Source: Pelargonium x hortorum
Taxonomy: Eukaryota > Streptophyta > Magnoliopsida > Geraniales > Geraniaceae
Direction of reading: 5' to 3'
DNA length: 64,000 nt
Assembly: GCA_036897525.1 (NCBI GenBank)
Contig: JAYMTJ010000018.1
Coordinates: 81,572-145,571, forward strand
The notes under the pieces were generated by a model. It was given only the letters and a program-made list of their open reading frames with translations. It made no database searches and was not told the origin of the DNA. Positions within the stretch are counted from its first letter, which is position 1; each line of letters starts with the position of its first letter. This document shows positions 39,151-51,402 of this stretch, in pieces. The translations under genes were made by a program, and so were the position numbers.

Positions 39151-41665
39151 GGACAAGGCTTAACAAAGAGGGTTGCTTTCTGATTTAAAAGGATAGTACC
39201 TTACTTGTTACCTTTTTACTAAAGCAAGAGAAACGAACTAAAGCAAGGACGTGAAGATCAGGACAAGGTAATGAACAGAACTAAAGTACCTGAATCCAAG
39301 CGAATAGGGCAAAGCAAGAAATTTAGGTGTTTCATAAGGGAGCTATCGAATCAGAATCATGTATAAATGGGTAGATCAGAACCAAATAAAGGAAATGTGT
39401 CAGAACGAAGAAAGGGTACTTACGGTCAAGGTGTTTCAGTAGGAAATAAATGACAGTATAGACACGAAGAAAAGAACTGAAACCACTAGAATCTAGCTGA
39501 CATCGGAACCGGTATTGATAGGAAGAACTAAAGGAAAGCTACTCCTAGATATCCTGAACTTCTATGCTGACACTTTAGACACTAACAGCTCAACCTGAAA
39601 CAGAGCTTGAGAGACTCGAAGAACAAGAGACTAAGTTCCTAAGAGTTTGATAATGATACGGATACTGTGATTGATAGAGAGATTAAGACTGAGACGGAGA
39701 ATGAGATTGATACTGAGACCGATACTGATACGGGCTATGAGACAGAATCTTCTTCTTCAACTCCTACTGTAGCTGACACTGTAACTGAATCGACAGTTGC
39801 TAAGACTGAGACTGAAACTGGTAATGATCAAGAAGCTAACTTCCCTAGGTTGCAATACAAGTAGACCTAAACCCTAGCTAACAACTAGCCGACACAGAAG
39901 GAACTTACTGGGAGGTTTGGCTTGTCTCGTACACGTACACATGAAGGTGTTATTACCTGGTTCACTGAGGTGAATTACTAAGGAAAAGTCTATACATACT
40001 ACCCGAATAGCTGACAGAATAGCTAACACTGAGGGAACTAAAGTCTACAGAGACTGACTGAGATCCCTTACTTGAAACCTTATCTTTCTTTGCTAATGGA
40101 AAGTGAATCCTGGATCTAATCCCACAAGCTAATACATGGGAAATCCTTATACTTGGTTGTAGAATCCCTTACTGGAAAGCCTAGATTCATTTACCAATGT
40201 CCAATACTGGGATCAGATTCCTCTCAAAAAGGTGAATTACTAAGCTAGACCCTATACTTGGTTGAGGAAAAGCTTTCTAACATTCTAAATGCTAATGGGT
40301 GGGTCCTAATTCCAGTCAAATACAGAGGGTAGTTCATAAGCTAACTCTTTGTTGAGAATACTAACACGGAAGTCCCTTACTGAAGAATGGCTAATTCCAA
40401 TAATTCATAAGCTAAAGTACTTGCATGCCTAGGAACTCCCTTACTAACAACAGAGGAGAATTGCTAACAGTCCAAATACTAATCCTAAGGTCTAAAGGAC
40501 TCAAATAATAGACTACCTACGTACTACAGCTAGCTTATGACTGTATCGAGGAGAGAACAGAATCCCCTAAACCTGGTTAGAAGAAAACGACTCCAATTGA
40601 TTATTAAATTCAAAGCTTAATGCCTAATGAATAACCGGGATTCCCAGGAAACCATACAGATTAGAAGATGCTATCTATTAATCGGATTTCCTAAAAGCAA
40701 ACCTGAAACTGATTCCAATGTTTTGTAAATTCAATTCTATCAATCCCGTTAAAAGAAATCCTGAAAACTTTTGCACTCTCTTTTGACGATTTTGACTGTT
40801 TGAAAATAAGCTCAATTTCTGTGCTTGAAACATGAATTTGAGTCCCTTGAATTTGAATGCCTTGAGTTCTGGTCTAGGAGACATTCCTTTATCTTTAACC
40901 TATAGCACTGGGTATATAGATCTCAAAGGTAGAAGTTCTGACTTGCTTAGTTTACTCAGGTCAAATAGGTGGTAATAGTTCTAGAAATCTCTCTGGTAAA
41001 GCCTCTATCTTGTCTTAACGAACTCCCCCTAAAAACTCTAGGAAATATAGCTCTCTATGTGCCTTACTATGCACTCTCTAAGAATTCATAGGAAATCCCT
41101 CAATGAGCTCAAGCTAATAGGTCAAACGGGATGTCAATACCTCTCAAATACCTGTCAATCCCTGCTAAATGCCAACTCTCAAATACAAGGGCAATAGATC
41201 TCCTCTTCCTCGTTAAAGCCCTCTACTAATTCTTAAGAGTTCTAAATCCATCTCAATTACCTGTTAAATACAAAGGAAATAGCTCTGTAAGATCCTGAAT
41301 TGGTTTATGCATTAAACTCGTCTCTGATGTAAAAAAGAACTTAATGGGACTATTGATCGAAGAAATAAGTCGATTAAACGGCCATACAATCCATTTAGTG
41401 TTATAGGTAATCCTTGACATCTTTATATTCTATTCTTTACAGGGATGTCTATAACTTAAGGAATCCTCTTACTGGTAACATCTTAACTACCCTTGTACAC
41501 ATACACGAGGACATACACACAAGGTCTATTACTAAGGATCCACCAGCTAATACAGAGGAGAATCTCTCAGGAAAGCTAATACTAATACTAGTCCTAAGGA
41601 AACCCTTGCTTGAGGAAAACCAACACTTGAAAGTCCATCTCGGATGAGGAAACCCTTTTCTTTCC
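39151..41665. repeat. island of diverged internal repeats
   Basis: Composition changes here: T runs become rare and CpA/TpG return to normal levels. Many words recur at irregular spacing. TTCATAAGCTAA occurs at 40333 and 40404, each followed by a GGAA-type word ending TCCCTTACT (40368, 40432); GAATCCCTTACT occurs at 40162. GGTGAATTACTAAG occurs at 39969 and 40231, and TATACTTGGTTG at 40148 and 40252. ACAGAGGAGAAT followed by a 15-of-16 match to AATACTAATCCTAAGG occurs at 40450-40490 and 41552-41599. CTCTCAAATAC occurs at 41141 and 41176. These look like old, diverged tandem or segmental copies. The island runs into the tRNA-like sequence at 41666. I recognise no element type. Confidence 0.55.
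39667..39864 (+). CDS. hypothetical acidic D/E/T-rich frame
   Basis: A 65-codon frame from GTG, open for ten further codons upstream to a TAA at 39640. The product is very biased: Asp, Glu and Thr alternate (ETDTDTGYETESSSS in the middle) with an ESTVAKTETETG stretch near the end. At the DNA level it is a degenerate array of GAGACTGATACT-like units, so the bias may reflect a decaying hexamer-type microsatellite rather than a selected protein. No signal peptide, membrane segment or known domain is visible. It could be the acidic linker of a lost larger gene. Confidence 0.25.
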   Translation: MIDREIKTETENEIDTETDTDTGYETESSSSTPTVADTVTESTVAKTETETGNDQEANFPRLQYK

Positions 41666-41738
41666 CGGTGTTTAGTTGAGTTGGTAGAACATGGAGCTTT
41701 AAAGCTAACGGTCGCCGGTTCAAGTCCCGCTAGATCCA
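41666..41738 (+). pseudogene. Lys-type tRNA-like sequence with UUA anticodon loop
   Basis: A 73-nt segment follows the tRNA layout. The D-arm reads GTTG-AGTTGGTA-GAAC, the variable region GGTC, and the T-arm GCCGG-TTCAAGT-CCCGC (four of five pairs), with an A discriminator. By memory comparison it is about three-quarters identical to plant-mitochondrial trnK(UUU). The anticodon loop, placed by alignment, is CTTTAAA rather than CTTTTAA, so the anticodon would be UUA, complementary to the stop codon UAA. The anticodon stem scarcely pairs and the acceptor pairs at about four of seven positions. A pseudogene is therefore likelier than an ochre-suppressor tRNA. It closes the repeat island upstream. 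Confidence 0.6.
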
Positions 41739-44700
41739 AGAGATTACACTTTGTTAGTAATGAAATGAAGAGTTTAGTTTTTTTAGTAGTAAGTCTTGTA
41801 ATTATGACAATGGAGTCTTTCTTGTGGTTAGATCAGAGCTCTCTTGTTCCAACATGTCAAAGGTTCAACTCGATTCATTGCTGGTAATCTGGTTTCATTG
41901 ATTGGATTTTGTTCATGTTCTTTCTGTCTTAGCCAGTGTTGTTCTTTCTCCTTGTTCCCATTCTAAGTCTGGAATAGCATCCATTATGAATAACTTGCTT
42001 CTACTCGATCAAGAGTGCTTCTAGAAAATTCCTTTGATACCTGCCTCCAAGAAACTTTAACTTAATAAATATTCAAGATCAAGAGCATTTCAGATACAAC
42101 ATAGCTAAAAGAGGGGAACCAAAGGCTTTTAGCTAGGAAGGGAAGCTCGTTGTCCTTGTTATATATAAGTAAAAATTCTGAAATGCAACTCTTTGAAAGG
42201 AATACACGGAAATGTTAACTACTTGATTGACTACTTATCTTACTACAGAAAATTTTCTATTTTAGTACAGAGTCTAGATGTTTCTCCCTTTTTTTACAAT
42301 TAAGTAATTCACAAAAAGTCAGATAATTGATTCTCCTCGAATACACATCTATCTTATCGAACAAGTTTCATTAAGATAAGAAAAAAGGCTTACCAGCTCC
42401 TTCACGAAGGAATAGGAGCACAATCCCGTAAGGCTACAAATTTTCATATCTCATAGGAGTCTTTCTTTGTATCGCAATGTTAAGGTTACTTTTAGAATTC
42501 TAGGCGTATAAATAAAAGAAATTCTTGTTATCGAAGCTTAAAATAAGAGAAATCTAGAGGTTCAAGGTTTGTACCTTTTACCTCGGAATAGATACTAAAG
42601 TCCCTCTGGGGACTCTAGAACTTCTAAATAGTCAAGGCAAAGAAATTAACACAAAGGTTTTCATGTTCTGTTCTGTTTGTTTTAGTGTCTGGGACTGAGT
42701 AAAGATTAAAAATTTAAGCAGGGAGTTTTCTTATTTTCCTGAGCCAGGGTTTTTTTAGTAGCGAGTCACAGTTTATAAAGGAAGTCTTCTAGCTCCAGCT
42801 CTAGAAATAGGGATTGAGGGAATTCCGCTTTTATGTATTTGATGTACCTAACTTCGTTATGTTACAAACAAGGACCTAGGAATAGTAACGAATAGCGAAA
42901 TCAGGTATAAGGTGAGTGTCTATGTTTTGCTTACTTTACCTATAATTAGAACAGGAAGTCTTATGGCTTGTGCTTCACTTGGAGAGTCTGGGCAATCCTC
43001 GGGTATTATATATAATATAAGTAGGGATTTTTCCGGCTCTTGCTTTCTTAACTTGATTTGATAATTAATTTGAATAAAAGAAAGATTAAAACTAAGTGGT
43101 TTTACTGCTATAGGGTCGAGGTAAAGTTTTACTTTTAGTTAAGGAGTTGATTCTATGTGGTACCCAACTTGACTTGTGCGAGTGCTGGTAAGAGAGTCTT
43201 TCTTTTGGGGCTAGTCAAATATCTAAAATAAGGTCTAAGCTTGTTTGCTTCTTAAATCCAGAATAGAATACAGAGTGCGTATTGTCAAAGGCTCTTTTGA
43301 AGTTCAGGCTAAAGTAAGATCTTTCTTAGACTTCTCGGACTTGGGCAATTTCGTAATTGAAGGAATATCAAGACTCAAATAGGACCCCGATTAAACTAAA
43401 CATATGTAGGAAAACCTAGCTTATGCTTTTGTTAAACCCTTAGAGCTAGTAGTTAAGGGGCTGCGCGCTAGGTAACTTTTTTTACGAGGGAATCTAAGTT
43501 TTGGGGAAATCAATGAATAGGATTAAGTAGAGAATCAAGCAAGCGGGTTAAGTTGTAGACTTTTGGTTTACGGGTGTCCCACATAAAATTAGAGCATTCA
43601 AATTCTTTATTCCTTACAAGTTTTGCTCAAAATGTAATAAGGAGAATCCTCAAGCTAAATTTTTTACGTATTCCTCCCGTTTACTTGGACAGAGTTCGTT
43701 GTATAAAATAAGGGAGCGTGGTATCTACTCCTAAATAGAAGTTTAGCTAAAAGTTGGGTTAACTCTGCGAGTCTTTAGAAGGGGAAGCCTTTTCTTTTGT
43801 TATCGGTCAGTATTGTGTTACCAGAGACCCCTCGAGCAACACAATAAATTGTGGGTTTCCTTGTTATAATTTTCGGTTAAAAAAAGTAATTGTGCACAAG
43901 GGCTTCTTAAAGAAAGAGGTCTGAAGTGATCCGGAAGGAATCTAAAAAGGCCCCCACAAAAGGTTTTTTCCATTCATTTTTTATATTCCTTAGCAATAAA
44001 GATAAGGTTTCCTTTATTTAAAGCTACCACTAAGCGAGCCCCCTATTCTAAAATTTACATACAAGACTTGCACCTATAATCAATCTAAGTGACTCGTACC
44101 TTTTTTTTTTCTAGCCAGAAATTCTTGAGAGGAGCCCATAGAAGGCCAAAAAAAAGCTATTATACTACTACAAAACCCCGCCCGCTCTTAAAGTTTAGTA
44201 GTTGAAGAAACTAAAAGTTATGCTATACTGCAATAGCCAAGCTTTGCGTGATAGGCCTTCGCATAACCTGTCCCGTTTGTATATCAATCAAAGCCCCCGC
44301 GTTTGTTACGAAATTTATATGTTCTAAGATTCCTAAATACAAGTCAAAAAAAGCCACATTTCCTCGGACCACTTTTCAATCCTGGAGTAAAATAGTCCTA
44401 GAATTTCTGTGCATTAAAACAAAGCTTAAAAGAAAACCTAATATCTCGTATAGCTTTAAACAAAGGCGAGGCATCGTGATATATACTTGACCTTTCTACA
44501 TTTACTATAAAATATATAAGTCAAATTTCTGATATGATTACAATATAGTACTCAAGTGAAGTATTAAGGGGGTTTTGCGGCGCCCTTCTAGTTAGAATCA
44601 GAGACCCATGAAAGTCAGATTAGTAAATTCTTCTATAATTATATCCCGAAAGGGATTTCTAGGAACAGTTTTGAGAGATAACCCTTTTGTTTAAATATAA

Positions 44701-45764
44701 CCAACCGTTTTCAGAAGGTGTCTATTACGAGTACTAATCCTAAGTGAGTCCTTGCAAGCCCTTTTACAAGAATTCCCCTTTGGTATCTCAAAAATTCCAC
44801 ATGGGTAGGTTATTATAAATATAAGTTGTTTGGAATATACTTTATAAACCCATGGGATAAGTGAATGAGTGCTACGAAAGCTGTAATCTAACCAAGACAA
44901 AGGGGGGTTTCCCGCGCCCGCGTTTTTGAGATAGAGAAAATACCCTTACCCTTAAAATGGGTTTGGCAAGATAAAAGTCTTATTATAAATTTTATAGAAA
45001 AATTAAGAAGAAGACCCGGAGCATTTTAGTATGTAAAGATAAGCTTATTCTTGGATATTACAACTTAACTTTAGGGTAAAACCAGTCATATTACAGAATC
45101 TCTTTTTAATTAACTGGAACTAGGGAATTTTTAAGTACTTTTACAAAACTCAGTTATAAACTAACTAAGTCAAGAGCGAGTCTCTTTAAGTCTAAGTCTT
45201 TTAGGAGAGGCTAGAACAGGTGAAAGGCACCTTTTTTAAGGAATTCGGATTACTAGGGAGATATATAGAATTCTCAGCCTTATTGATAGTGTGGTGGGAC
45301 TCCTTACAGCTTACTGTGTCTTAGCTTAGGAAGTTTCTTAGAGCTATTTTGGTTATTACAGTGTTAACTAGTGTATTTATTTTCCTATTGTGTAATTAGA
45401 GCTGCTTAGCTTGAGAGAGGGCGAATACCCTTAGCGCGGTAACGATTAAAACCAGATGTGAGTTAATCCAGAAAAATGCAAATTATTTTTTTGAGAGTGT
45501 TTACGAATAGGCTTCTTCGGGGTCATAACTTTATCCTCGAAAATTTTAGAGTATAACCGAGGGGGGTTTCTTTGCTTTATTTTAATAACTACTATTTTAT
45601 TAGGGCTTATAAACCACTCACAAGAATATTTAATAGCAGATCTGTTAACTAGGAATTCCTTATAAAATTCTATAATATTCAATATTCCAGTCGAGGTTTA
45701 GTCTTTTAATACAAATTATAGGAAAGCCTGCTTTATCTCAAATACGAAACTAAAATTCTTTTTT

Positions 45765-46109
45765 TTGTCTAACTATAGTGCTTTTCATCTATTTAAAGGT
45801 TGGAAGAACCTCTTTCTTATCCCAATATTTGTTTGTGTCGATCCCTTGCCAAGCTTTGTTCATAAAAGAGTTTCTTGTGCGATAGAGTTTTGTTATATAA
45901 CTTTACCTGTTAAAATCCTTCTATTATTAGTGAATCTTTTTTTTTGGTCCGAGTCCCTTTTTTTTGGACCTATCCTAACCGGGTTAAGCGGGCGTCCTTC
46001 TCAGGTTAGGGATACCTTACCAGTCCCCAGTCAAGTGGTAGCACAGGAAATATCGTATGACTTCGATTTCGATCTAAGTCTAAGAAAAAAATTCTTGTCA
46101 CTTTTGTAA
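45765..46109 (+). CDS. hypothetical 114-codon frame with a hydrophobic segment
   Basis: A TTG-started frame of 114 codons. The N-terminal two-thirds is rich in Phe, Leu and Ile with a likely membrane segment near residues 50-62 (VKILLLLVNLFFW), followed by a polar, proline-containing tail ending in an acidic DFDFD patch. CpA and TpG are near normal in the two lines I counted, unlike most of the window. There is no recognisable domain, no ATG start and no neighbour to give context. T-rich DNA readily encodes Phe/Leu/Ile, so the hydrophobicity is weak evidence. It may be a chance frame. Confidence 0.2.
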   Translation: MSNYSAFHLFKGWKNLFLIPIFVCVDPLPSFVHKRVSCAIEFCYITLPVKILLLLVNLFFWSESLFFGPILTGLSGRPSQVRDTLPVPSQVVAQEISYDFDFDLSLRKKFLSLL

Positions 46110-46703
46110 AAGCCCCTGGCCGAGCAATAGTAAAAACTATTTAAACCCTTGGTTGGATAGTATAAGAAGCTACCTCTTCAAAAATAGCTGAGTTAATGAA
46201 TTCCCCTAGAGTTGATGCCTATCAGTACTCAGTACCCGCAACTACATAAACCAGAATACTTAAAAATAGTTACTAATTTACAAGAGTTTCAAACTGGCCG
46301 TAGATTAGAACCTCGTTGTAATGCTGAAACTTCTATTGTAAAAAGCAAAACAAATTCCTAATATTTTATAAGACGCAAACCTATAGTTAAGAGCACTAGG
46401 GCTTTTACTACTTAATGTGACAAACTCCTTTCGGAATTTATGAATAACACCTTGGTTGTGTAAAAGATCCCCTTTTTTTTTTGATATTCAGAGTCTCGCT
46501 ATATCCATATGATAAATCAAGGAGACTCTTTTCTTTTCTAAAGTAAAGCCTACAAAAAATTAACGTTTCCCTGCGTTATTCAGTAACTGAAATGTAGGAG
46601 CTGTTAGATTGGCATAAAGCTGCGGTACACCCAACTGGGAAGAAGTTCCCACTTTCGGCATTTGTTTTTAGAGGCTCACTTTTATAGGTTAGACAAGAGC
46701 CTT

Positions 46704-46731
46704 ATGTATTATATTTAATGTATTATATTTA
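46704..46731. repeat. 14-bp direct tandem duplication
   Basis: Two exact back-to-back copies of ATGTATTATATTTA. No gene overlaps it. Confidence 0.8.
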
Positions 46732-49073
46732 AACTTTAAGTAAACAATGAAACTATTGGAATAGATTCCTCTATTAATAATTATTTTGGGGATAAATCCA
46801 GTTTTAATTAAAGTCATTTTGAATTAAGATAATTATACTCCTGATAGAGCTCTTAGTTTAACTTAGATAATCCTACACCTAGTCTAGGTGGCATCGTCTC
46901 CTAGTACTAAAAGTAAAGAAACTCTTATAAAGGGGACTCTTTTAGTGTATTGCTTTGTTACTAGCAGTGTGTAAAGTAAATGAACTTCTTAAGAAACTAC
47001 AGGAATACACTAAACAAGAGTAAGTGCTTAACTTAATATAAAAAGGGGGCACATAAAAACGCATTACAGTCTTTATTTAATTCTCAATCACAGAGTGCTG
47101 GATGTCTTTCTTTTGGAGTAGACAAAGCAACAGAAAAGAACTAAGCATTTAATTCCTATGGTTTTTTTCTGATTAATTATTTATAAAGTTAAAATACACA
47201 AAAACTTTAAGGAAAAGCTTTGCTTTACTTTATATCCATATAAGTTATAGGAGCCCCCCTCTTTTATGGAACATCTGTAAAGAAAAGTCTATAGCTCAAC
47301 CCCCACTTGAGAACGCGATTCTCCACTTATTTTATATACTTTTCATTTCCTGTCTAAAAGAATACCCACTTAAATTCATAAATTCCAATTCATTTAGGAA
47401 ACCCTAGCTAGTTTTTTACTTTACTTTGAATTCTTTGTGATCCTAAAGAGCTCCAAAAGTCTGGATGTACTCCCGCCTAAACTTTTACAATCCCTTAGGG
47501 GACCCCGGTGTTTCCTATTCGATTCTAGAGTTTTAGATATCGGATTCCTTCAGATCTTTGTTTTATGGAGAATCTCTTGCAAAAGAAAGATAAGGATTTC
47601 CCCTTTTTATAGTATAGATCGACCCTTCCCCATTCCATTCCTAGTTATTTTTTGGAGTTTTTTCAGGTAGCTGCAGGGAATACATGAGTTCAAGTCCCAT
47701 AAAACTACTTTTTGACTAACCTCTTACTTATAGTAACTTATTTCTTATAACCCAAGCCTTTACTAGCTATACCCGCTTCCCTTCTTAGAGGGTTTAGTCT
47801 TACTTGTTTTCTTATGCCCTACAATACCCTTCTTACGAGCTTTACGTTAACTTTCTTTCCTAGCTGCTTGATGAGCTATACCTATTTTATAGCTGTACTA
47901 CTTTTCTAGGGATTCCCTGTCTTGATTTAGTTACACTTAGTTTACTTGACAAAAAGTAGAGGCTATTTTCCTGAGGTACTCCTTAGTTAAGAAACTCCCT
48001 CCTTTTTTTTGCTAAAAGAAAGACTGTATTCCAAAGAAACTCACTTACTAAATTGCCTGTAAAAGCCTGAAATTACTCCTTACCTTGATCAGTGAAAACA
48101 GGACTCAATCAAGGGAACCTTTACTGTCTACTATAACTTCCTAAACACAAACCAAAAACCAAGCAAAGAATCAAGAAAGACAGCATATTGCAATTACCGG
48201 TTAAGCACAGGGCATAACAAGTACATGATGAAAGGGGCCTTCTTATTATATTAATTATATGGAAACTTTCTTTATATTAGCGAGGAAAAAGGGGTTTCTG
48301 TGACTTCATTTTACTGTTGTATTGTCTAGATTTAGGGGGTAAAACTACAAAGGGAATCCTTTTTTTTATAACATTACTTGATTAAATAGGATTCCGAAAA
48401 AAGAAGCTTATTCCTCTTTTTAAGACACAATTAAACTTGTTTGGTTAATAGGGAAACCCCTACTTCTGTAGTAAGGAAGCATCCAGCAAAATATACTAAA
48501 AAGCGAGAGAGCTCCAGTAACTCTTAATCGTTTTTCCTCAATTAGATAGAGGGTGCTAAAAAAGCAAAATAGTATAGATCAGCGATCCGTGTAAATAAGA
48601 TATTAATCTCTACTTAAGAAAACTTAAGTTCAGTATCTACTACTAAGACTTTGTACGAAATTTCTTTAGTTCTTTAGGGCTTTCTTCCTTCTGTTACTTA
48701 GAAAAAGAGACTCGGTTTTAATCCTACATATGCTTAACGGGGTCTTTCTCAGTCTTCCCTTCCTAAAATGAAATGGTGCTTATTGATTTGTCATATATAG
48801 TGGACTCAAATTGATCGAAAATGAAGTGAGCTCTATTAAGAAACTCGGGTTTATGCTTTTTGCTGTATAGCCGGCATAACATTTTTAGAATGAAACTCTA
48901 TAAGCGAAACCTTGGAATGAGTTTTGACCACTATAGAAATGTGAAAGTCTCAAAATCGGGTGTTTGACTACATAAGTCAGTACTTTCACCGGATAAAGGA
49001 CCTGTTTTACAAGAAACTTTTTGTATACCGACAAAACTTCATTTTCTGTTTTATATAACTGTTCAATCCCTTA

Positions 49074-49094
49074 CTCCAAGATAAATCTTCCCTT
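49074..49094 (+). repeat. 21-nt repeated word, copy 1
   Basis: This 21-nt word, starting CTCCAAG and ending CTTCCCTT, recurs exactly at 51202-51222. GTTCAA lies a short distance upstream of both copies (49061 and 51191). An exact match this long is unlikely by chance in 64 kb, so the two places probably share ancestry. Confidence 0.75.
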
Positions 49095-51135
49095 TTCTTA
49101 TGAGCCCTTGTATTAGTGCCTTACTGTAGCCCTTTCTTTGTAGCTGTACTTGTCTTAGCCCTGATAGATGTACTACTCTTGATAGGAGTCTTAGGTGCGT
49201 AAGCTCAATCTTCTTATATTCTCTACAGTCTTATTAATAGGTAGGCGACAAGGTCGGAATTGATAGCTTAGGAGTTATAGAGAGTGTAGAAGATAGGCAA
49301 TAGTATAGTGCATAGTAGCTTCTTCTATCTAAAAGGGTTGACTTTTTATGCTTTATTGATGACTCTACCTACTTACTTTTAAATGAAAGAAATGACATTG
49401 TTATGCTTTCAATTACACTTTATATAATAGAAACTTTTGAAACAACCTTAGAATTTCCTTCAATCTCCAGAGTCTCTACTAGGCGTATTTCGCTCTTTAA
49501 ATGAATCGAAACCTTTTTTCATAAAGAATATGTCTCAACTCTATCAAAAGCAGCAAATATGTATCTTGGTATAAAGTGGCTCGAAAGAGGATAGCAACAT
49601 TTGTTTATTACAGAAGTTAGAGCCCTTTGTAGAAGAAAAATCCCGAAAGTTTTTCTTGAGGAATAGGTTCCTAAAGCAACTCCTTAACAAGTGAAGCCTT
49701 GCTAAAAAGTATATACTATATATAGGATTCCCTTTTCACTAGCTAAGAACTAAGGGAAGAAATCATTTTGATTCAAAGTGAGCAAGATAAATCTTTTAAA
49801 ATCCCCGGTTGGAGCAATTAGGCAGGGATGCTTCAGTTTGGCTCTGAACAAAGTGAAGAGTTAGGTCCGAAGAAACTGAGGAGGAGGGAAGAGGAGGAGA
49901 GCCCAACTCAAAAATGTACAAAAAGTCTTGATTTTGCATATAGGGTGGACTACTTTTTTCTTTTGTTGACCTAGGAAAACCGGGTTTATGAAGTTTGCCA
50001 GTTATATAAAACGTACTTTTTCTCATAAAATGGTTAGATTTTCTACCCCTTTCCTAGGGAAATGACTTTTTTGACTTGTTCAGATTTCACATACGAGAAA
50101 AGTTCATAACACCCTTTTAGCTAATAAATCCCTGTTTTGAAAAAAGGAAGGCGGCTATATATGTAAAATGAATCAAACTTGACGCATTGCCTTGTATTAC
50201 CTGACTTATTGTTCTAAACTGCAGTGACTCTACTTATGTGTCTTTGTCGGAAACTACCTTTGAACACCTGAATACAGGAACGAACTGCAAAAGGTTAGAC
50301 CCTTGTAAAAAGAGTTAACAACTGAAAAGCTTAGGTCTTGAATCCCTTAATACCTGACTCACTATCTCTTAGAAATTCCTTATCTTCGATACCTTGTAAC
50401 TTCCTATCTTTCATTGGATTTTAGGCAGAATACAGGGAATAATTTCTTATCAAGCTCCTATCAACTTATGTACGATAGCACTCAGTAACTCTTAGGATAA
50501 TCTCTGGACTCCGTACCTATTATAAAGAGCGGGGCCTGTGATTCTTGTTACTTGGTAATTTAAGTAAAACAAGAGTATCAAACTGCAATTCCTCAACCAA
50601 CCATTCATCAACAGAAAGATCTAACATCCAACACCAAGAGTCAAGGAAAACCAAATGGTAATGATCCTCCTTAATTAGTAAGAAACTAGCTAATCAGGCA
50701 ATAAAGTATGTAATCCGTTAGCTAATTCCTTGAGTTGGGTGGCTAGTCCCAAAAAGAAAAGAAGCTGGCTAAGATTCTTAAGGACTTGAACAAGACTCAA
50801 TCTAGAAGTCTTAGTCTCATTCTGTTGATAGCTATCCATTTACTGGTTTCTTAAGTGATTCACTATAAGCATTCATATATAGAAAAACCATAAAGTCAAT
50901 CTGAGATGGCAAGGATCAGACGGCTTCCTTCTGTATGCGAAAGGGGTCCCAGATAGCTGGCTAGCTAGGGCTCTCACTTTCTTTTAAACTTCTTATACAT
51001 GAGCTTTTAAGTTCAACTTCTTGAGTAGTACCAAACAAAACTCTAGGATCGAAATGCGAGGGAGGTCAGAAAAGAGAAAACCAGTAAAAGAAGAAAACAA
51101 ACAATATAGTACAAAGACTAGAAGAGAAAGATGAA

Positions 51136-51402
51136 ATGAAACCCAAAGCAACAGAGAAAGAAGAAGAAGAGAAGTCTGAGTACCCTAATCGTTCAACTGT
51201 TCTCCAAGATAAATCTTCCCTTCTTAGTCTTCATGCATTACGTGTTGATAGCTATCCTGTGTACTTGACTAGCTTTCAACTTGACTCACTTTCAGGAAAG
51301 GAGGAGCAAAAGGAGACAATGTTCAAGTGTCTCGTAAGAAAGAGTTGTTTCAGGCAAGGGCATGAGAGAAACCCTCAACTTATAAAGAAATTGAGTCAAT
51401 GA
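51136..51402 (+). CDS. hypothetical 88-codon frame
   Basis: An ATG-started frame of 88 codons ending in TGA. The product is hydrophilic: a Lys/Glu-rich start (KATEKEEEEKSEYPN), a middle rich in Ser, Leu and Tyr, and a basic tail with Cys, Arg and His (KCLVRKSCFRQGH). There is no signal peptide, membrane segment or known domain. It lies in a less decayed island and contains the second copy of the 21-nt word repeated from 49074, so part of it is repetitive sequence. The Lys/Glu-rich start reflects a purine run in the DNA. A real small gene cannot be excluded, but nothing positive supports it beyond the open frame. Confidence 0.25.
   Translation: MKPKATEKEEEEKSEYPNRSTVLQDKSSLLSLHALRVDSYPVYLTSFQLDSLSGKEEQKETMFKCLVRKSCFRQGHERNPQLIKKLSQ
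51202..51222 (+). repeat. 21-nt repeated word, copy 2
   Basis: Exact second copy of the word at 49074-49094. It lies inside the frame 51136-51402. Confidence 0.75.

Larger units (their letters stand above)
41739..50160. other. mostly AT-rich non-coding stretch
   Basis: No recognisable gene apart from one weak frame at 45765-46109. The stretch includes a 14-bp tandem duplication at 46704-46731, the first copy of a 21-nt repeated word at 49074-49094, and short minus-strand Lys/Arg-rich frames near 47.75-47.9 and 49.1-49.2 kb that are too short and too interrupted to call. Confidence 0.6.

Noticed and set aside
41449-41739. 96-codon minus-strand frame with GLEPAT near its start
   Set aside because: That peptide is the usual antisense translation of a tRNA T-arm; the frame is a shadow of the tRNA-like sequence at 41666.
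47680-47702. T-arm-like ATGAG-TTCAAGT-CCCAT
   Set aside because: Four of five pairs, but the 60 bases upstream hold nothing like a D-arm or anticodon arm.
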